This document shows positions 51,525 to 60,807 of a DNA stretch of 64,000 bases, piece after piece. The DNA is from Paenibacillus sp. 32352. GTDB taxonomy: Bacteria; Bacillota; Bacilli; Paenibacillales; NBRC-103111. Where the stretch lies: assembly GCF_002042965.1 (NCBI RefSeq), contig NZ_MZNT01000004.1, positions 1 to 64,000 on the forward strand. The letters run 5' to 3'. Position numbers and translations under genes: made by a program. Each line of letters starts with the position of its first letter. Position 1 is the stretch's first letter. The notes below the pieces were generated by a model, which had not been told where the DNA came from, made no database searches, and saw only the letters and a list, made by a program, of their open reading frames with translations.

Positions 51525-51563
51525 TTGAACGGAGCTCCCCCTCTCATAAAATCCACCACTGTT

Positions 51564-52022
51564 TTAGAACACGATCGCCAGTCTTGCGCTTGCTACTTTG
51601 TTGAAAGGAATTTCGTGTTTTTTCTTTCCGATTTCAACGACGACGGTCTGCTCATCAAAGGACAGAAGCGTTCCTTCGAATTCCTTCAACCCATCAACCG
51701 GCTCATATGTCGTCACAAATACATGCTGGCCCACTGCCTTATGATAGTCCTGCGTCTTTTTCAAAGGACGCTCGGCACCCGGCGAGGATACTTCCAGGAA
51801 GTAAGCGGTAGGAATCGGATCCTTTTCATCCAATTTTTCACTTAAAAATTCGCTGATACGGCCGCAATCGTCAATATCGATGCCGCCTTCCTTGTCCACA
51901 TATACTCGTAGAAACCAATTGCTGCCTTCTTTAACATACTCAACATCGACTAATTCAAAGTTGTTCTCATCCAAAAAAGGCTGAAGAAGTGATTCAACTA
52001 TAGGTTTAATTTGCGAAATCAA
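51564..52022 (-). CDS. rimP: Ribosome maturation factor RimP
   Basis: From TTG 52022 (AGGAGG 7 nt upstream) the 152-residue protein has the two RimP domains (IVESLLQPFLDENNFELVDV, SNWFLRVYVDKEGGIDIDDC, FLEVSSPGAERPL). It assists 30S assembly. It opens the rimP-nusA-ylxR-ylxQ-infB-rbfA-nrnA-truB-ribF operon. A longer frame from 52043 would read through the ribosome-binding site. Confidence 0.95.
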   Translation of the reverse strand: MISQIKPIVESLLQPFLDENNFELVDVEYVKEGSNWFLRVYVDKEGGIDIDDCGRISEFLSEKLDEKDPIPTAYFLEVSSPGAERPLKKTQDYHKAVGQHVFVTTYEPVDGLKEFEGTLLSFDEQTVVVEIGKKKHEIPFNKVASARLAIVF

Positions 52023-52081
52023 CCTGCAACCTCCTATCATCAAATGGAAAGCCAGACGCTTTCATCTCTGTAACAAAATGT

Positions 52082-52104
52082 AAAGAGTGGGTTTCCCCAC
52101 TCTC
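52082..52104 (-). terminator. Leader terminator/attenuator of the rimP-nusA operon
   Basis: On the minus strand GAGTGGG pairs with CCCACTC around GAAA, followed by a broken T tract (TTTACATTTTG). The hairpin lies downstream of the promoter at 52142-52170 and upstream of rimP, so it is in the operon's own leader. It can also stop polC readthrough. In B. subtilis nusA is autoregulated by a NusA-dependent terminator in this leader; the weak T tract here is what such a terminator would have. Confidence 0.7.
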
Positions 52105-52141
52105 TAAGATCCGAACTTATAAACGGTTGTTACCAAAGAAG

Positions 52142-52170
52142 ATTATACCATAAGCCTTATAGGTATGCAA
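52142..52170 (-). promoter_or_regulatory. Sigma-A promoter of the rimP-nusA-infB operon
   Basis: On the minus strand TTGCAT (52165-52170) and a perfect TATAAT (52142-52147) are spaced by 17 bp. Transcription would begin about 110 nt before rimP, giving a leader that contains the hairpin at 52082-52104. Confidence 0.75.
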
Positions 52171-52205
52171 TATGAAGACGGCTTGCTTCATTGAAAGAGG
52201 AGTGC

Positions 52206-55200
52206 CTAGAATAGTGACAGCTGGTTGGATTCCGGCAAGCCGCGGAAGCAGCCCATCGAGCCGAGCAGCTCAACGATCGTTTTGGACGCCTTACTGCGTG
52301 TTTGGAAATCCTCAATCGACAGGAACGGCCCGTCATCCTTGGCAGCGGCAATATTTTTGGCGGCGTTCACCCCGATCCCCGCTAAAGCAGAGAAAGGAGG
52401 GATTAAGGAATCTCCGTCAACCAAAAACTTCGTCGCATCGGATTTATACAGATCGATTCCTTTGAAGGAAAAGCCTCTGGCAGTCATTTCGAGTGCCATT
52501 TCCAGTATGGATACCATCGCCTTCTCTTTTGGCGTAGCCTGGAATGCTTTCTCTTCAATCTCAATCAGTCTGCGCAAAATAGCGTCATAGCCTTGGCAAA
52601 GCAGATCAAGCTCGAAATCCTCGGCACGCACCGTGAAGTAAGTCGCGTAAAATGCAATCGGATGGTACAGTTTGAAATAAGCGGTACGAACCGCAGAGAT
52701 AACGTAAGCGGCAGCATGCGCCTTCGGAAACATATACTCGATCCGTTCGCAGGATTCGATATACCACGCGGGCACGTTGTGCTTCTTCATATCTTCCTTC
52801 CACTCAGGCGTCAAACCTTTACCCTTACGAACGCTCTCTGTTATTTTAAAGGCGAGTCCTGCGTCCATTCCCGCCTTATAGATCAAGTACAGCATAATCT
52901 CGTCACGACAACCGATAACGGTCTTGATCGTACAAGTGCCTTTCTTGATCAGCTCCTGGGCGTTGCCAAGCCAAACTCCCGTTCCGTGTGACAAACCGGA
53001 AATTTGAAGCAAGTCGGCAAACGATGAAGGCTGCGTTTCCTCCAGCATTTGACGTACGAATTTCGTCCCCATCTCTGGAACGCCGTAAGTTGCTACCGTG
53101 CTTCGGATTTGCTCGGGTGTGACTCCTATGGCCTTGGTCGAGTTAAACATGCTCATGACTTTAGGATCATTCATAGGAATGGTCGTAGGGTCGACTCCGG
53201 TCAAGTCCTGCAGCATCCTCATCATGGTCGGATCATCGTGCCCGAGAATATCGAGCTTCAGCAGATTCGCGTCAAAGGCATGGTAGTCAAAGTGCGTCGT
53301 CATCCATTCAGCACTTGTATCATCCGCTGGAAACTGGACTGGTGTAATGTCATTCACATCAATGTAATCCGGAACAACTACGATACCGCCAGGATGCTGG
53401 CCCGTACTTCGCTTGACCCCGGTACAGCCGGAGGCTAGTCTGCTGACCTCGGCTCCGCGCCATTTCTTCCCCTGCTCCTCTTCAAACTTTTTCACGTAAC
53501 CGAAGGCGGTTTTTTCCGCAATGGTACCGATCGTACCCGCACGGAATACACTTTTCTCACCGAAGAGCACCCTCGTATAGTTATGGGCAACCGGCTGATA
53601 TTCCCCGGAGAAGTTCAAGTCGATATCGGGGACCTTGTCCCCTTTGAAGCCAAGGAACGTCTCAAACGGAATGTCCTGCCCTTCACCTTTAAGCTTTGCT
53701 CCGCATTTAGGACATTCCTTATCCGGGAGGTCAAATCCGCTTGGCACGCTTCCATCCAAAAACCATTCATTATATTGGCAGGATAGACAAACGTAATGCG
53801 GGGGCAGTGGATTAACCTCGGATATACCCAGGAATGTAGCTACGACAGATGAACCTACCGATCCCCGAGACCCTACCAAATATCCGTCCTGGTTAGACTT
53901 CTTAACGAGCCGCTCCGATACAAGATAGTTCGCAGAGAACTCGTATTTGATAATCGGCACTAGTTCCTTCTCCAGCCGTGCGACAACGACTTCCGGCAGC
54001 GGCTCGCCATAGAGACGTTTGGCCGTATCATAGCACTTGGTCCGAATTTCTTCATCCGCACCTTCGATGATCGGAGCAAACAGTTTATCCGGAAACAGCT
54101 GAAGCTCCTCGAATTGGTCTGCCAGATCACTCGTATTCCGCACGACGACATCGAAAGCAGTCTCTTCACCGAGGAATTGAAACTCTGCCAGCATTTCTTT
54201 GGTTGTTCTGAAGTGAACATCCGGCTTCTTCATATCCTTTAATGGACTGAAGCCGGTAATCCCGTTAATCGTAATATCGCGGCATATTTTATCGCGTGGA
54301 TGCAAGTAATGGACATTACCGGTGGCAATGACCGGCTTGTTGAATTTACGCCCGATATCAATGATTCTACGGGTTGTATCCTCCAGCTGCTCCTTGCTGC
54401 CAACCAGGCCCTTGTCCACCAGATGCATATTAACGCAAGTAGGCTGAATTTCCAGCACATCATAGAATTGCGCAACTTCCTCTGCCTCTTCTATGGACTT
54501 ATTCAGCACCGTTTCAAAAAACTCGCCCTTCTCACAGCCTGATGAAATAATAAGGCCTTCTCTCATGCTTTGGAGCAAGCTCTTAGGAATACACGCGACT
54601 CTATGAAAATATTCGGTATGAGACAAAGAAACCAGCGTGTAAAGGTTTTTCTTGCCGACCATGTTCTTTGCATAGATGCAGCAGTGAAACGGTCTTGTGT
54701 TTTTCAAGCTTTTGCCGACATCGTCGTTCAACCGCTCCAGATCGGTTATGCCGCGGTCATTGGCTTCTTTTATAAGATGAAATAAGATATAGCCCAACGC
54801 CACGGAGTCGTCAATCGCGCGGTGGTGATTATCCAGGCTGACCTTGAATTTATCGGCCAGCGTGTTCAGACGATGATTTTTCATCGTAGGGAACAACAGC
54901 CTTGCCATCTCCAGCGTGTCGAGAGAAGGATTCGTAACCGGCGGCAGACCTAATTGCTTACAGTTCGCCTGAATAAAGCCCATATCAAACCGGGCATTAT
55001 GAGCGACAAGCACGCAGTCCCCTACAAACTCGAGAAACTTGGGAAGCATGTCTGACAGCTCAGGAGCGTCCCTGACCATATCATCCGTAATATTAGTCAG
55101 TTGCTGAATGTTATACGGGATTCTTTCATGAGGGTTAATGAACGTGGCAAAACGGTCGATCTCCTTGCCATCCTTCATCTTCACTCCGGCGATTTCTATA

Positions 55201-56510
55201 ATCTTGTTATGGACGATAGATAAGCCGGTGGTCTCAATATCGAAAATGACGTACTCGGTATCTTTCAAATCCATCGAACGTGCGTTCTCTACCACAGGAA
55301 CCCCGTCATCCACAACGTTCGCCTCAACACCATAGATCATCTTGATGCCATGCTTCTTAGCCGCTTTATTGGCCTCCGGAAAGCTTTGTACACCGCTGTG
55401 ATCCGTAACAGCTATAGCTTTGTGGCCCCATTTGGCTGCCGTTTTGATATATTGGTCGATCGGAGTAATTCCGTCCATTGTACTCATGGTTGAATGCAGA
55501 TGGAATTCGACCCGCTTCTCCGCAGCATCGTCCTTGCGGTCCGGCGGCGGCATCACTTCATTGACATCATTTGGGATGAGGACCAGCTCAGGAATTTGCA
55601 TAAAGCGGTCATATTCCACTTTTCCGCGTACCTTTACCCAAGTGCCGTTCTGAATCAGGCTGTAGATTTTAACGTCTTCCTTCGTTTTGGCAAAGGCCTT
55701 GATCATCATGGAATCGGTGAAATCCGTTATGTTAAATGTAAACAGGGTGCTGCCGTTTCTAAGCTCCTTCACTTCCAAGCCGAACACGGCGCCCTGCAGC
55801 GTCACTTTCTTCTCTTCATCCTGAACCATCTGAATCGGTACCGGAGGATCTTTAATCTCGTAGCCTACCATCAGCTTTAACTCCGCTTCAGGGAGAGACT
55901 CGGCTTCCTCCACTTCAATAGATGTCATGATCTCTTGGGTGACGATCTTTTCTTCTTCTTCAATTTTTTTGGCGAATTTCTCAAACTCCGCTTCGCGGTT
56001 CTCATCCATAGCATAACGAACATGGAAGTCAACGCCAAAGAAATCAGAGAAATACGTCTGCACCCACTGTCCGATATTTTTCTTTTTGGCAAGCTCCAGC
56101 CCAATGGAATCCAGTAAAATCAGCGTAAGCTGATGCCCCTGAACCTCTATCTTAGCCCGGGCCATCCAACCGTTGACGGAGGTAGCCTCCCGCTGCACCC
56201 ACTCAATAAACATTCCCCAATATTCACGAGCCACTAATTCCGGTTCTACATCCTCCGTATACTTCAGCATAAATCGGATTGCTGCAATATGGGCGAATTT
56301 GTCACGGATCATCTTGCAAAAGGAACGGTAAACGTCATTGGGAACAATGGTGCTTTTTACGATATAAAACGTCCATTCTCTGTTTTTGCGCGTTGTTTCA
56401 ACTCTATCAATATACCCGTCCTGAAAAAAAGAGTTCACTACATCCACAGGCACATGGGCCTGCTGCATCAGCATCTCAAAGCGTTCTCTCTTCACTGCCG
56501 TACTGCTCAT
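52206..56510 (-). CDS. polC: DNA polymerase III alpha subunit, PolC type
   Basis: The replicative polymerase of Gram-positives (1434 aa from ATG 56510, GGGGGAGG upstream; 56537 lacks a site) has an N-terminal domain and an OB fold (VTLQGAVFGLEVKELRNGST). A PHP domain (KRVEFHLHSTMSTMDGITPI) is interrupted by the 3'-5' exonuclease (VIFDIETTGLSIVHNKIIEI, VAHNARFDMGFIQANC). The polymerase core shows a CLSC...CPKC zinc site and the catalytic PDIDLNFSGEYQ. A C-terminal HhH region (AGIGVNAAKNIAAAKDDGPF) follows. It is slightly shorter than usual only by choice of start. Confidence 0.98.
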   Translation of the reverse strand: MSSTAVKRERFEMLMQQAHVPVDVVNSFFQDGYIDRVETTRKNREWTFYIVKSTIVPNDVYRSFCKMIRDKFAHIAAIRFMLKYTEDVEPELVAREYWGMFIEWVQREATSVNGWMARAKIEVQGHQLTLILLDSIGLELAKKKNIGQWVQTYFSDFFGVDFHVRYAMDENREAEFEKFAKKIEEEEKIVTQEIMTSIEVEEAESLPEAELKLMVGYEIKDPPVPIQMVQDEEKKVTLQGAVFGLEVKELRNGSTLFTFNITDFTDSMMIKAFAKTKEDVKIYSLIQNGTWVKVRGKVEYDRFMQIPELVLIPNDVNEVMPPPDRKDDAAEKRVEFHLHSTMSTMDGITPIDQYIKTAAKWGHKAIAVTDHSGVQSFPEANKAAKKHGIKMIYGVEANVVDDGVPVVENARSMDLKDTEYVIFDIETTGLSIVHNKIIEIAGVKMKDGKEIDRFATFINPHERIPYNIQQLTNITDDMVRDAPELSDMLPKFLEFVGDCVLVAHNARFDMGFIQANCKQLGLPPVTNPSLDTLEMARLLFPTMKNHRLNTLADKFKVSLDNHHRAIDDSVALGYILFHLIKEANDRGITDLERLNDDVGKSLKNTRPFHCCIYAKNMVGKKNLYTLVSLSHTEYFHRVACIPKSLLQSMREGLIISSGCEKGEFFETVLNKSIEEAEEVAQFYDVLEIQPTCVNMHLVDKGLVGSKEQLEDTTRRIIDIGRKFNKPVIATGNVHYLHPRDKICRDITINGITGFSPLKDMKKPDVHFRTTKEMLAEFQFLGEETAFDVVVRNTSDLADQFEELQLFPDKLFAPIIEGADEEIRTKCYDTAKRLYGEPLPEVVVARLEKELVPIIKYEFSANYLVSERLVKKSNQDGYLVGSRGSVGSSVVATFLGISEVNPLPPHYVCLSCQYNEWFLDGSVPSGFDLPDKECPKCGAKLKGEGQDIPFETFLGFKGDKVPDIDLNFSGEYQPVAHNYTRVLFGEKSVFRAGTIGTIAEKTAFGYVKKFEEEQGKKWRGAEVSRLASGCTGVKRSTGQHPGGIVVVPDYIDVNDITPVQFPADDTSAEWMTTHFDYHAFDANLLKLDILGHDDPTMMRMLQDLTGVDPTTIPMNDPKVMSMFNSTKAIGVTPEQIRSTVATYGVPEMGTKFVRQMLEETQPSSFADLLQISGLSHGTGVWLGNAQELIKKGTCTIKTVIGCRDEIMLYLIYKAGMDAGLAFKITESVRKGKGLTPEWKEDMKKHNVPAWYIESCERIEYMFPKAHAAAYVISAVRTAYFKLYHPIAFYATYFTVRAEDFELDLLCQGYDAILRRLIEIEEKAFQATPKEKAMVSILEMALEMTARGFSFKGIDLYKSDATKFLVDGDSLIPPFSALAGIGVNAAKNIAAAKDDGPFLSIEDFQTRSKASKTIVELLGSMGCFRGLPESNQLSLF

Positions 56511-56536
56511 GAACTTCCTCCCCCGTAAAACATACA

Positions 56537-56574
56537 AAGGGCAAACAGGAGATGTTGCTTTCCGATTTGCCCTT
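56537..56574 (-). terminator. Terminator-like hairpin between proS and polC
   Basis: On the minus strand AAGGGCAAA pairs with TTTGCCCTT around a 20-nt loop and is followed by TGTATGTTTTAC. The T tract is weak. It lies 14 bp after the proS stop and just before the polC ribosome-binding site, so it may modulate polC expression. Confidence 0.6.
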
Positions 56575-56587
56575 GATATCCTTGCAA

Positions 56588-58036
56588 TTAATAAGCTTTA
56601 CCGAACACGACGGTATGCTTGGAAGCTTCTCCGCATACTAGACATGTTGATTTGTGTTCACCCGGCTCAAACGGGATGTTACGGCTTGTTGCGCCTGTCT
56701 CTTCCTTAACCTGAGCTTCACAAGCATCGGATCCGCACCAGCCTGCCAAGGCGAAGCCGCGCTTCTGCTCCAGGAACAACTTGAATTCATCCAGCGTATC
56801 CACCGAAGTGAAATTCTCATCGCGGAACTGCTTAGCTCTATCATACATTTGTTGATGGATTTCTTCCAGCATTTTTTGCACTTCTTCGACAAAATGATCC
56901 TGCTGGACTACGCGTTTTTCCCCGGAAATTCTCGAAACAAGCACCACTTGTCCGTTTTCCATATCACGAGGTCCCAGCTCTACACGAATCGGTACGCCGC
57001 GCATCTCGTATTCATTGAACTTCCAGCCGGGACTTTGATCCGGACGGTCGTCTACCTTTACACGAACCCCGGCTTGTTTCAGCTGAGCGTACAGCTCATC
57101 AACACGGGCTACTACTTGCTCCCTTGTTTTCGGAGGACCGATAGGAATCATGATGACTTGTGTAGGAGCAACCTTAGGCGGCAGAACCAATCCTCTGTCG
57201 TCTCCGTGAACCATAATCAACGCACCGATAAGACGCGTGCTTACACCCCAGGATGTCGTATGACAGAAGGTATGCTGATTCTCGCGGTCCAAGTATTTAA
57301 TATCAAAGGCTACAGCGAAATTAGTGCCCAAGTAATGGGAGGTTCCCGCTTGAACCGCCTTGCCGTCTTTCATCATCGCTTCGATGGAATAGGTATCTAC
57401 GGCGCCGGCAAACTTCTCCGAAGGGGTCTTCTGTCCGACGATAACCGGTATCGCCAGGAAGTTTTCCGCGAAATCGCGGTAGATTTCTAGCATTTGCATC
57501 GTTTCACGACGTGCATCCTCTTCATTCTCGTGCGCTGTATGTCCTTCCTGCCACAAAAACTCGCTCGTCCGCAGGAACGGCTGCGTCCGCTTCTCCCAAC
57601 GAACCACGTTCGCCCATTGATTGATCAGCAGCGGCAAGTCTCTATACGAATTAATCCATTCGGAATACATATGTCCGATCATAGTCTCTGATGTAGGGCG
57701 AATGGCAAGGCGCTCCTCCAGCTTTTCTCCGCCTGCTTCCGTTACCCATGGCAGTTCGGGGTTAAAGCCTTCGACATGCTCCTTCTCTTTTTGGAAAAAG
57801 CTTTCCGGAATAAAGATAGGGAAATATGCATTGCGGTGACCTGTTTCTTTGAATCTTGCATCCAGTTCACGTTGGATGTTCTCCCAGATTTCATAGCTGT
57901 CCGGCTTAAACACGATGCAACCGCGCACCGGCGAATAGCTCATCAGGTCTGCCTTTTTAATAACATCGATATACCATCTGGAGAAATCCTCGCTTTGAGG
58001 TGTAATCTCCTTAACAAACTGCTTTTCTTTGGACAT
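56588..58036 (-). CDS. proS: Prolyl-tRNA synthetase, archaeal/eukaryotic-like type (ProRS type 3)
   Basis: The 482-residue class II synthetase has motif 2 (EFLWQEGHTAHENEEDARRE), motif 3 (STRLIGALIMVHGDDRGL) and RPTSETMIGHMYSEWI. It lacks the editing (INS) insertion found in the ~565-residue bacterial form. It has the C-terminal zinc-binding extension of archaeal-type enzymes (WCGSDACEAQV...CLVCG). The location between rseP and polC is where B. subtilis keeps its bacterial-type proS, so the gene was probably replaced in place or acquired in an ancestor. AGGAGG precedes the ATG; no T-box signature is visible in the leader. Confidence 0.95.
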   Translation of the reverse strand: MSKEKQFVKEITPQSEDFSRWYIDVIKKADLMSYSPVRGCIVFKPDSYEIWENIQRELDARFKETGHRNAYFPIFIPESFFQKEKEHVEGFNPELPWVTEAGGEKLEERLAIRPTSETMIGHMYSEWINSYRDLPLLINQWANVVRWEKRTQPFLRTSEFLWQEGHTAHENEEDARRETMQMLEIYRDFAENFLAIPVIVGQKTPSEKFAGAVDTYSIEAMMKDGKAVQAGTSHYLGTNFAVAFDIKYLDRENQHTFCHTTSWGVSTRLIGALIMVHGDDRGLVLPPKVAPTQVIMIPIGPPKTREQVVARVDELYAQLKQAGVRVKVDDRPDQSPGWKFNEYEMRGVPIRVELGPRDMENGQVVLVSRISGEKRVVQQDHFVEEVQKMLEEIHQQMYDRAKQFRDENFTSVDTLDEFKLFLEQKRGFALAGWCGSDACEAQVKEETGATSRNIPFEPGEHKSTCLVCGEASKHTVVFGKAY

Positions 58037-58173
58037 TGGGGGTTCTCCTCCTACAAACTATCATGAGAAAACCTCATATAGAGGCCTTTCATAGATGAGC
58101 GAGCGTGTTCAATTGTCACATCCGACGGAAGGGGCCTTAACTCATGAAGCATGCCCTAACCTTCCTATGTAGT

Positions 58174-58209
58174 AAACAAAAGCATAGCCCTGCATCAGCA
58201 AGGCTATGA
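58174..58209 (-). terminator. Intrinsic terminator of rseP
   Basis: On the minus strand CATAGCCT pairs with GGGCTATG around a GC-containing loop, followed by CTTTTGTTT. It lies 13 bp after the rseP stop. The following 140 bp before proS hold a hairpin (CTATATGAG / CTCATGATAG) directly ahead of the proS ribosome-binding site but no recognisable promoter. Confidence 0.8.
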
Positions 58210-58221
58210 CTTAGGGATAAA

Positions 58222-59475
58222 CTAGCCTTTAATCAGTCGTAAAATATCGTTATAGGTTACCGCAATCATGAGAAGCATCAGCATCGCAAAGCCGACAAAA
58301 TGGACGAGGCTCTCTCTGCTTGGGTCAACAGGCTTCCCGCGAAGCGCTTCAAAGCCCAGGAACACTAAGCGGCTTCCATCCAAGGCAGGGAACGGCAGAA
58401 GGTTGAACATCCCCAGATATAAGCTCATGATGGCCGCCCAGAAGGTGTACTGGGGCAAACCGGCACTGGCTTGTTCGCTGGTGAACTCAACAATGCGGAC
58501 TGGTCCGCCTAGATCGTCCATTTTGACCTGTAACGTAACGAGCTTGCCGAAGCTGTCCAAGATGGAGACGGCAGCTTGTGACATGCTGCTCCACCCGTTG
58601 CTGGCTGCATCGGTAAAGGAAGCTTTCCGGTTCTCCGAAATCAGGCTGACACCGACTAAGCCGCCGCCTTTCTCTTCCGGGGTTACTTCTTTACGAATTT
58701 GTTCCTTATTGCGTTCAATAATCCAGATCATCGGTTGGTTGACGGACTGCTTGATCATCTTCGTCAGCTTGTTACGGTCAGCACCAATAGGCTCATTATT
58801 GACCGAAATAATAATATCATTCGCCATAAGTCCCGCTTTTTCTGCAGGCGAGCCCGCAACGGTACTTTGAATTTTCACTTTATCCGGTACACCGGCCATA
58901 AAGGCAACCGTAATGAACAATATGAACGCGAGAATAAAGTTCATCATCGGTCCTGCAAATATAGACATAGCCCGCTGGCCGACGGTTTTGCTGCCAAATT
59001 GGCGATCCCACGGCGCGATCTGGGTTTCCTTGTCTTTGCTTACCATCATCGCTTGGGGATGAACGGAGAACTGCTTGAGCTCGCCATCCATATCGAGCTT
59101 GATAAACAGGCGGCGCTCCAAATCGATATCTTCGACAACACCGACCACGGAATCGGAACGATCATCCAGGTCATTCAAATAAATATGGGTCACTTCATTG
59201 CCTTTCAATGCCAGAGCAATACGCTGACCGGGGTTAATCTGAACAATCTCTGGATCTTCGCCAGCCATGCGCACAAATCCGCCGATAGGCAGCAGACGAA
59301 GGGTATATCGGGTTTCGCCTTTCTTAAAAGAAAGCAGCTTCGGACCGAAGCCGATCGCAAACTCTCTGACCAGAATCCCGGCCCGCTTGGCGAAATAAAA
59401 ATGTCCCCACTCATGTATCGTCACCAGAACAAAAAATAGCAGAACAATTTGAAACGCAATTTGCAATGTAGCCAA
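58222..59475 (-). CDS. rseP: RIP metalloprotease RseP (RasP)
   Basis: The 417-residue site-2 protease has the HEXXH motif in the first membrane helix (VLVTIHEWGHFYFAKRAGIL), a PDZ domain (KIQSTVAGSPAEKAGLMAND) and the second zinc ligand in NLLPFPALDGSRL. Further membrane helices lie at about residues 175-195 and at the C-terminus. It cleaves anti-sigma factors and signal-peptide remnants within the membrane. An insertion of about 60 residues with charged sequence (LNDLDDRSDSVVGVVEDIDL) separates the first helix region from the PDZ domain. Confidence 0.95.
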   Translation of the reverse strand: MATLQIAFQIVLLFFVLVTIHEWGHFYFAKRAGILVREFAIGFGPKLLSFKKGETRYTLRLLPIGGFVRMAGEDPEIVQINPGQRIALALKGNEVTHIYLNDLDDRSDSVVGVVEDIDLERRLFIKLDMDGELKQFSVHPQAMMVSKDKETQIAPWDRQFGSKTVGQRAMSIFAGPMMNFILAFILFITVAFMAGVPDKVKIQSTVAGSPAEKAGLMANDIIISVNNEPIGADRNKLTKMIKQSVNQPMIWIIERNKEQIRKEVTPEEKGGGLVGVSLISENRKASFTDAASNGWSSMSQAAVSILDSFGKLVTLQVKMDDLGGPVRIVEFTSEQASAGLPQYTFWAAIMSLYLGMFNLLPFPALDGSRLVFLGFEALRGKPVDPSRESLVHFVGFAMLMLLMIAVTYNDILRLIKG

Positions 59476-59643
59476 TCGAACGTCCTCCCTTTAAGCATCG
59501 CGATTAGTCAAAGACCAGTTCCATGGTCGGGCTCATTCTTTTCATTAAGATTAACATTATTTGCGATATGAATACAAGCCGAGCCATGTTATGAACATAT
59601 TATCTTGTCGATGAAATGATGCTAGGGAATTTACCTGTTCCAA

Positions 59644-60786
59644 TTAACTTCCCATTCTTGCTGTCTGTCTTGCCCATGTATCCGCGGCTGTGATTTGTTC
59701 CAAATCCGGATGCGCAACCGGATCATGCCGTTCCAGAGCGCTTGCAATAATATCTTCAATTTGTAAAAATCCGATTTCACCCTTCAAGAAGCGTTCAACG
59801 GCTACTTCGTTCGCAGCATTGTATACCGTTGGCGTTGTCCCGCCCGCTCTGCCGCTGTCGAAAGCCATTTTCAGGCAGGGAAAGCGGACATAGTCCATCT
59901 CGCGAAAGGTCAATTTGCCCATAGCGGCCAAATTCAACGGTTGAGACGGTGTAGCTATACGATTCGGATAAGTGAGGGCGTACTGGATAGGGACCCTCAT
60001 ATCCGGATTGCCAAGCTGAGCAATAATGCTGCAGTCCATAAACTCCACATAGGAGTGAATGATGCTTTCAGGATGTATCAGTACCTCAATCTGATCATAA
60101 GGCAGCCCGAACAACCAATGGGCTTCGATAACCTCTAGCCCCTTGTTAACCATAGTGGCCGAATCGATGGTGATTTTGGCTCCCATCGACCAATTCGGAT
60201 GTTTTAACGCCTGCTCCACTGTCACATCTTTGAGTTGCTCGCGGGAATACTCTCTGAAGGAACCTCCTGAGGCAGTCAGCATTATTTTTTTGATGTCTTT
60301 CCTGGACTCGCCGTTCAGACATTGGAAAATGGCAGAATGCTCGCTGTCGATCGGAATCAGCTTGACGCCGTGACGTTCGGCTTCGGCCGTAACCAGATGG
60401 CCCGCACTGACCAAGGTTTCTTTGTTCGCCAGACCGATATGCTTTCCCGCCCGAATGGCTGCGAGGGTAGGCTCCAGGCCTTGACTCCCTACGACCGCTG
60501 TTACTACATCGGAAGCATCGGTACCTGCTGCAATTTCAATAAGACCTTGATTCCCGTAAAAAATTTGGGTACCTGCGGGAACATGCATCTTCATTTGATC
60601 AGCAAGCTCCTTCGTTGCGACGGAAACCTTGGCGGGACGAAATTGATGTACCTGATCCAGCAGGAGCTTCACATTATGGCCGCCTGCCAGGCCCACAATT
60701 TTAAACTGTTCCGGGTGATGGGAAATAACGTCCAATGTTTGTGTACCGATAGAACCGGTTGATCCAAGTATGGAAATGTGCTTCAT
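59644..60786 (-). CDS. dxr: 1-deoxy-D-xylulose-5-phosphate reductoisomerase
   Basis: The 380-residue MEP-pathway enzyme has the NADPH motif ISILGSTGSIGTQTLDVI, the active-site IPIDSEHSAIFQCLNGE, TASGGSFREYSREQL, and the loop HPNWSMGAKITIDSATMVNK. It commits DXP to isoprenoid synthesis, which feeds the undecaprenyl carrier made by UppS nearby. GAGGTG precedes the ATG. Confidence 0.97.
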   Translation of the reverse strand: MKHISILGSTGSIGTQTLDVISHHPEQFKIVGLAGGHNVKLLLDQVHQFRPAKVSVATKELADQMKMHVPAGTQIFYGNQGLIEIAAGTDASDVVTAVVGSQGLEPTLAAIRAGKHIGLANKETLVSAGHLVTAEAERHGVKLIPIDSEHSAIFQCLNGESRKDIKKIMLTASGGSFREYSREQLKDVTVEQALKHPNWSMGAKITIDSATMVNKGLEVIEAHWLFGLPYDQIEVLIHPESIIHSYVEFMDCSIIAQLGNPDMRVPIQYALTYPNRIATPSQPLNLAAMGKLTFREMDYVRFPCLKMAFDSGRAGGTTPTVYNAANEVAVERFLKGEIGFLQIEDIIASALERHDPVAHPDLEQITAADTWARQTARMGS

Positions 60787-60807
60787 GTTTCACCTCGAAC
60801 AATCGAA

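Noticed and set aside
58037..58221. T-box riboswitch before proS
   Set aside because: The T-box bulge sequence (AGGGTGGNACCGCG) and a specifier-loop arrangement are absent; only simple hairpins are visible.
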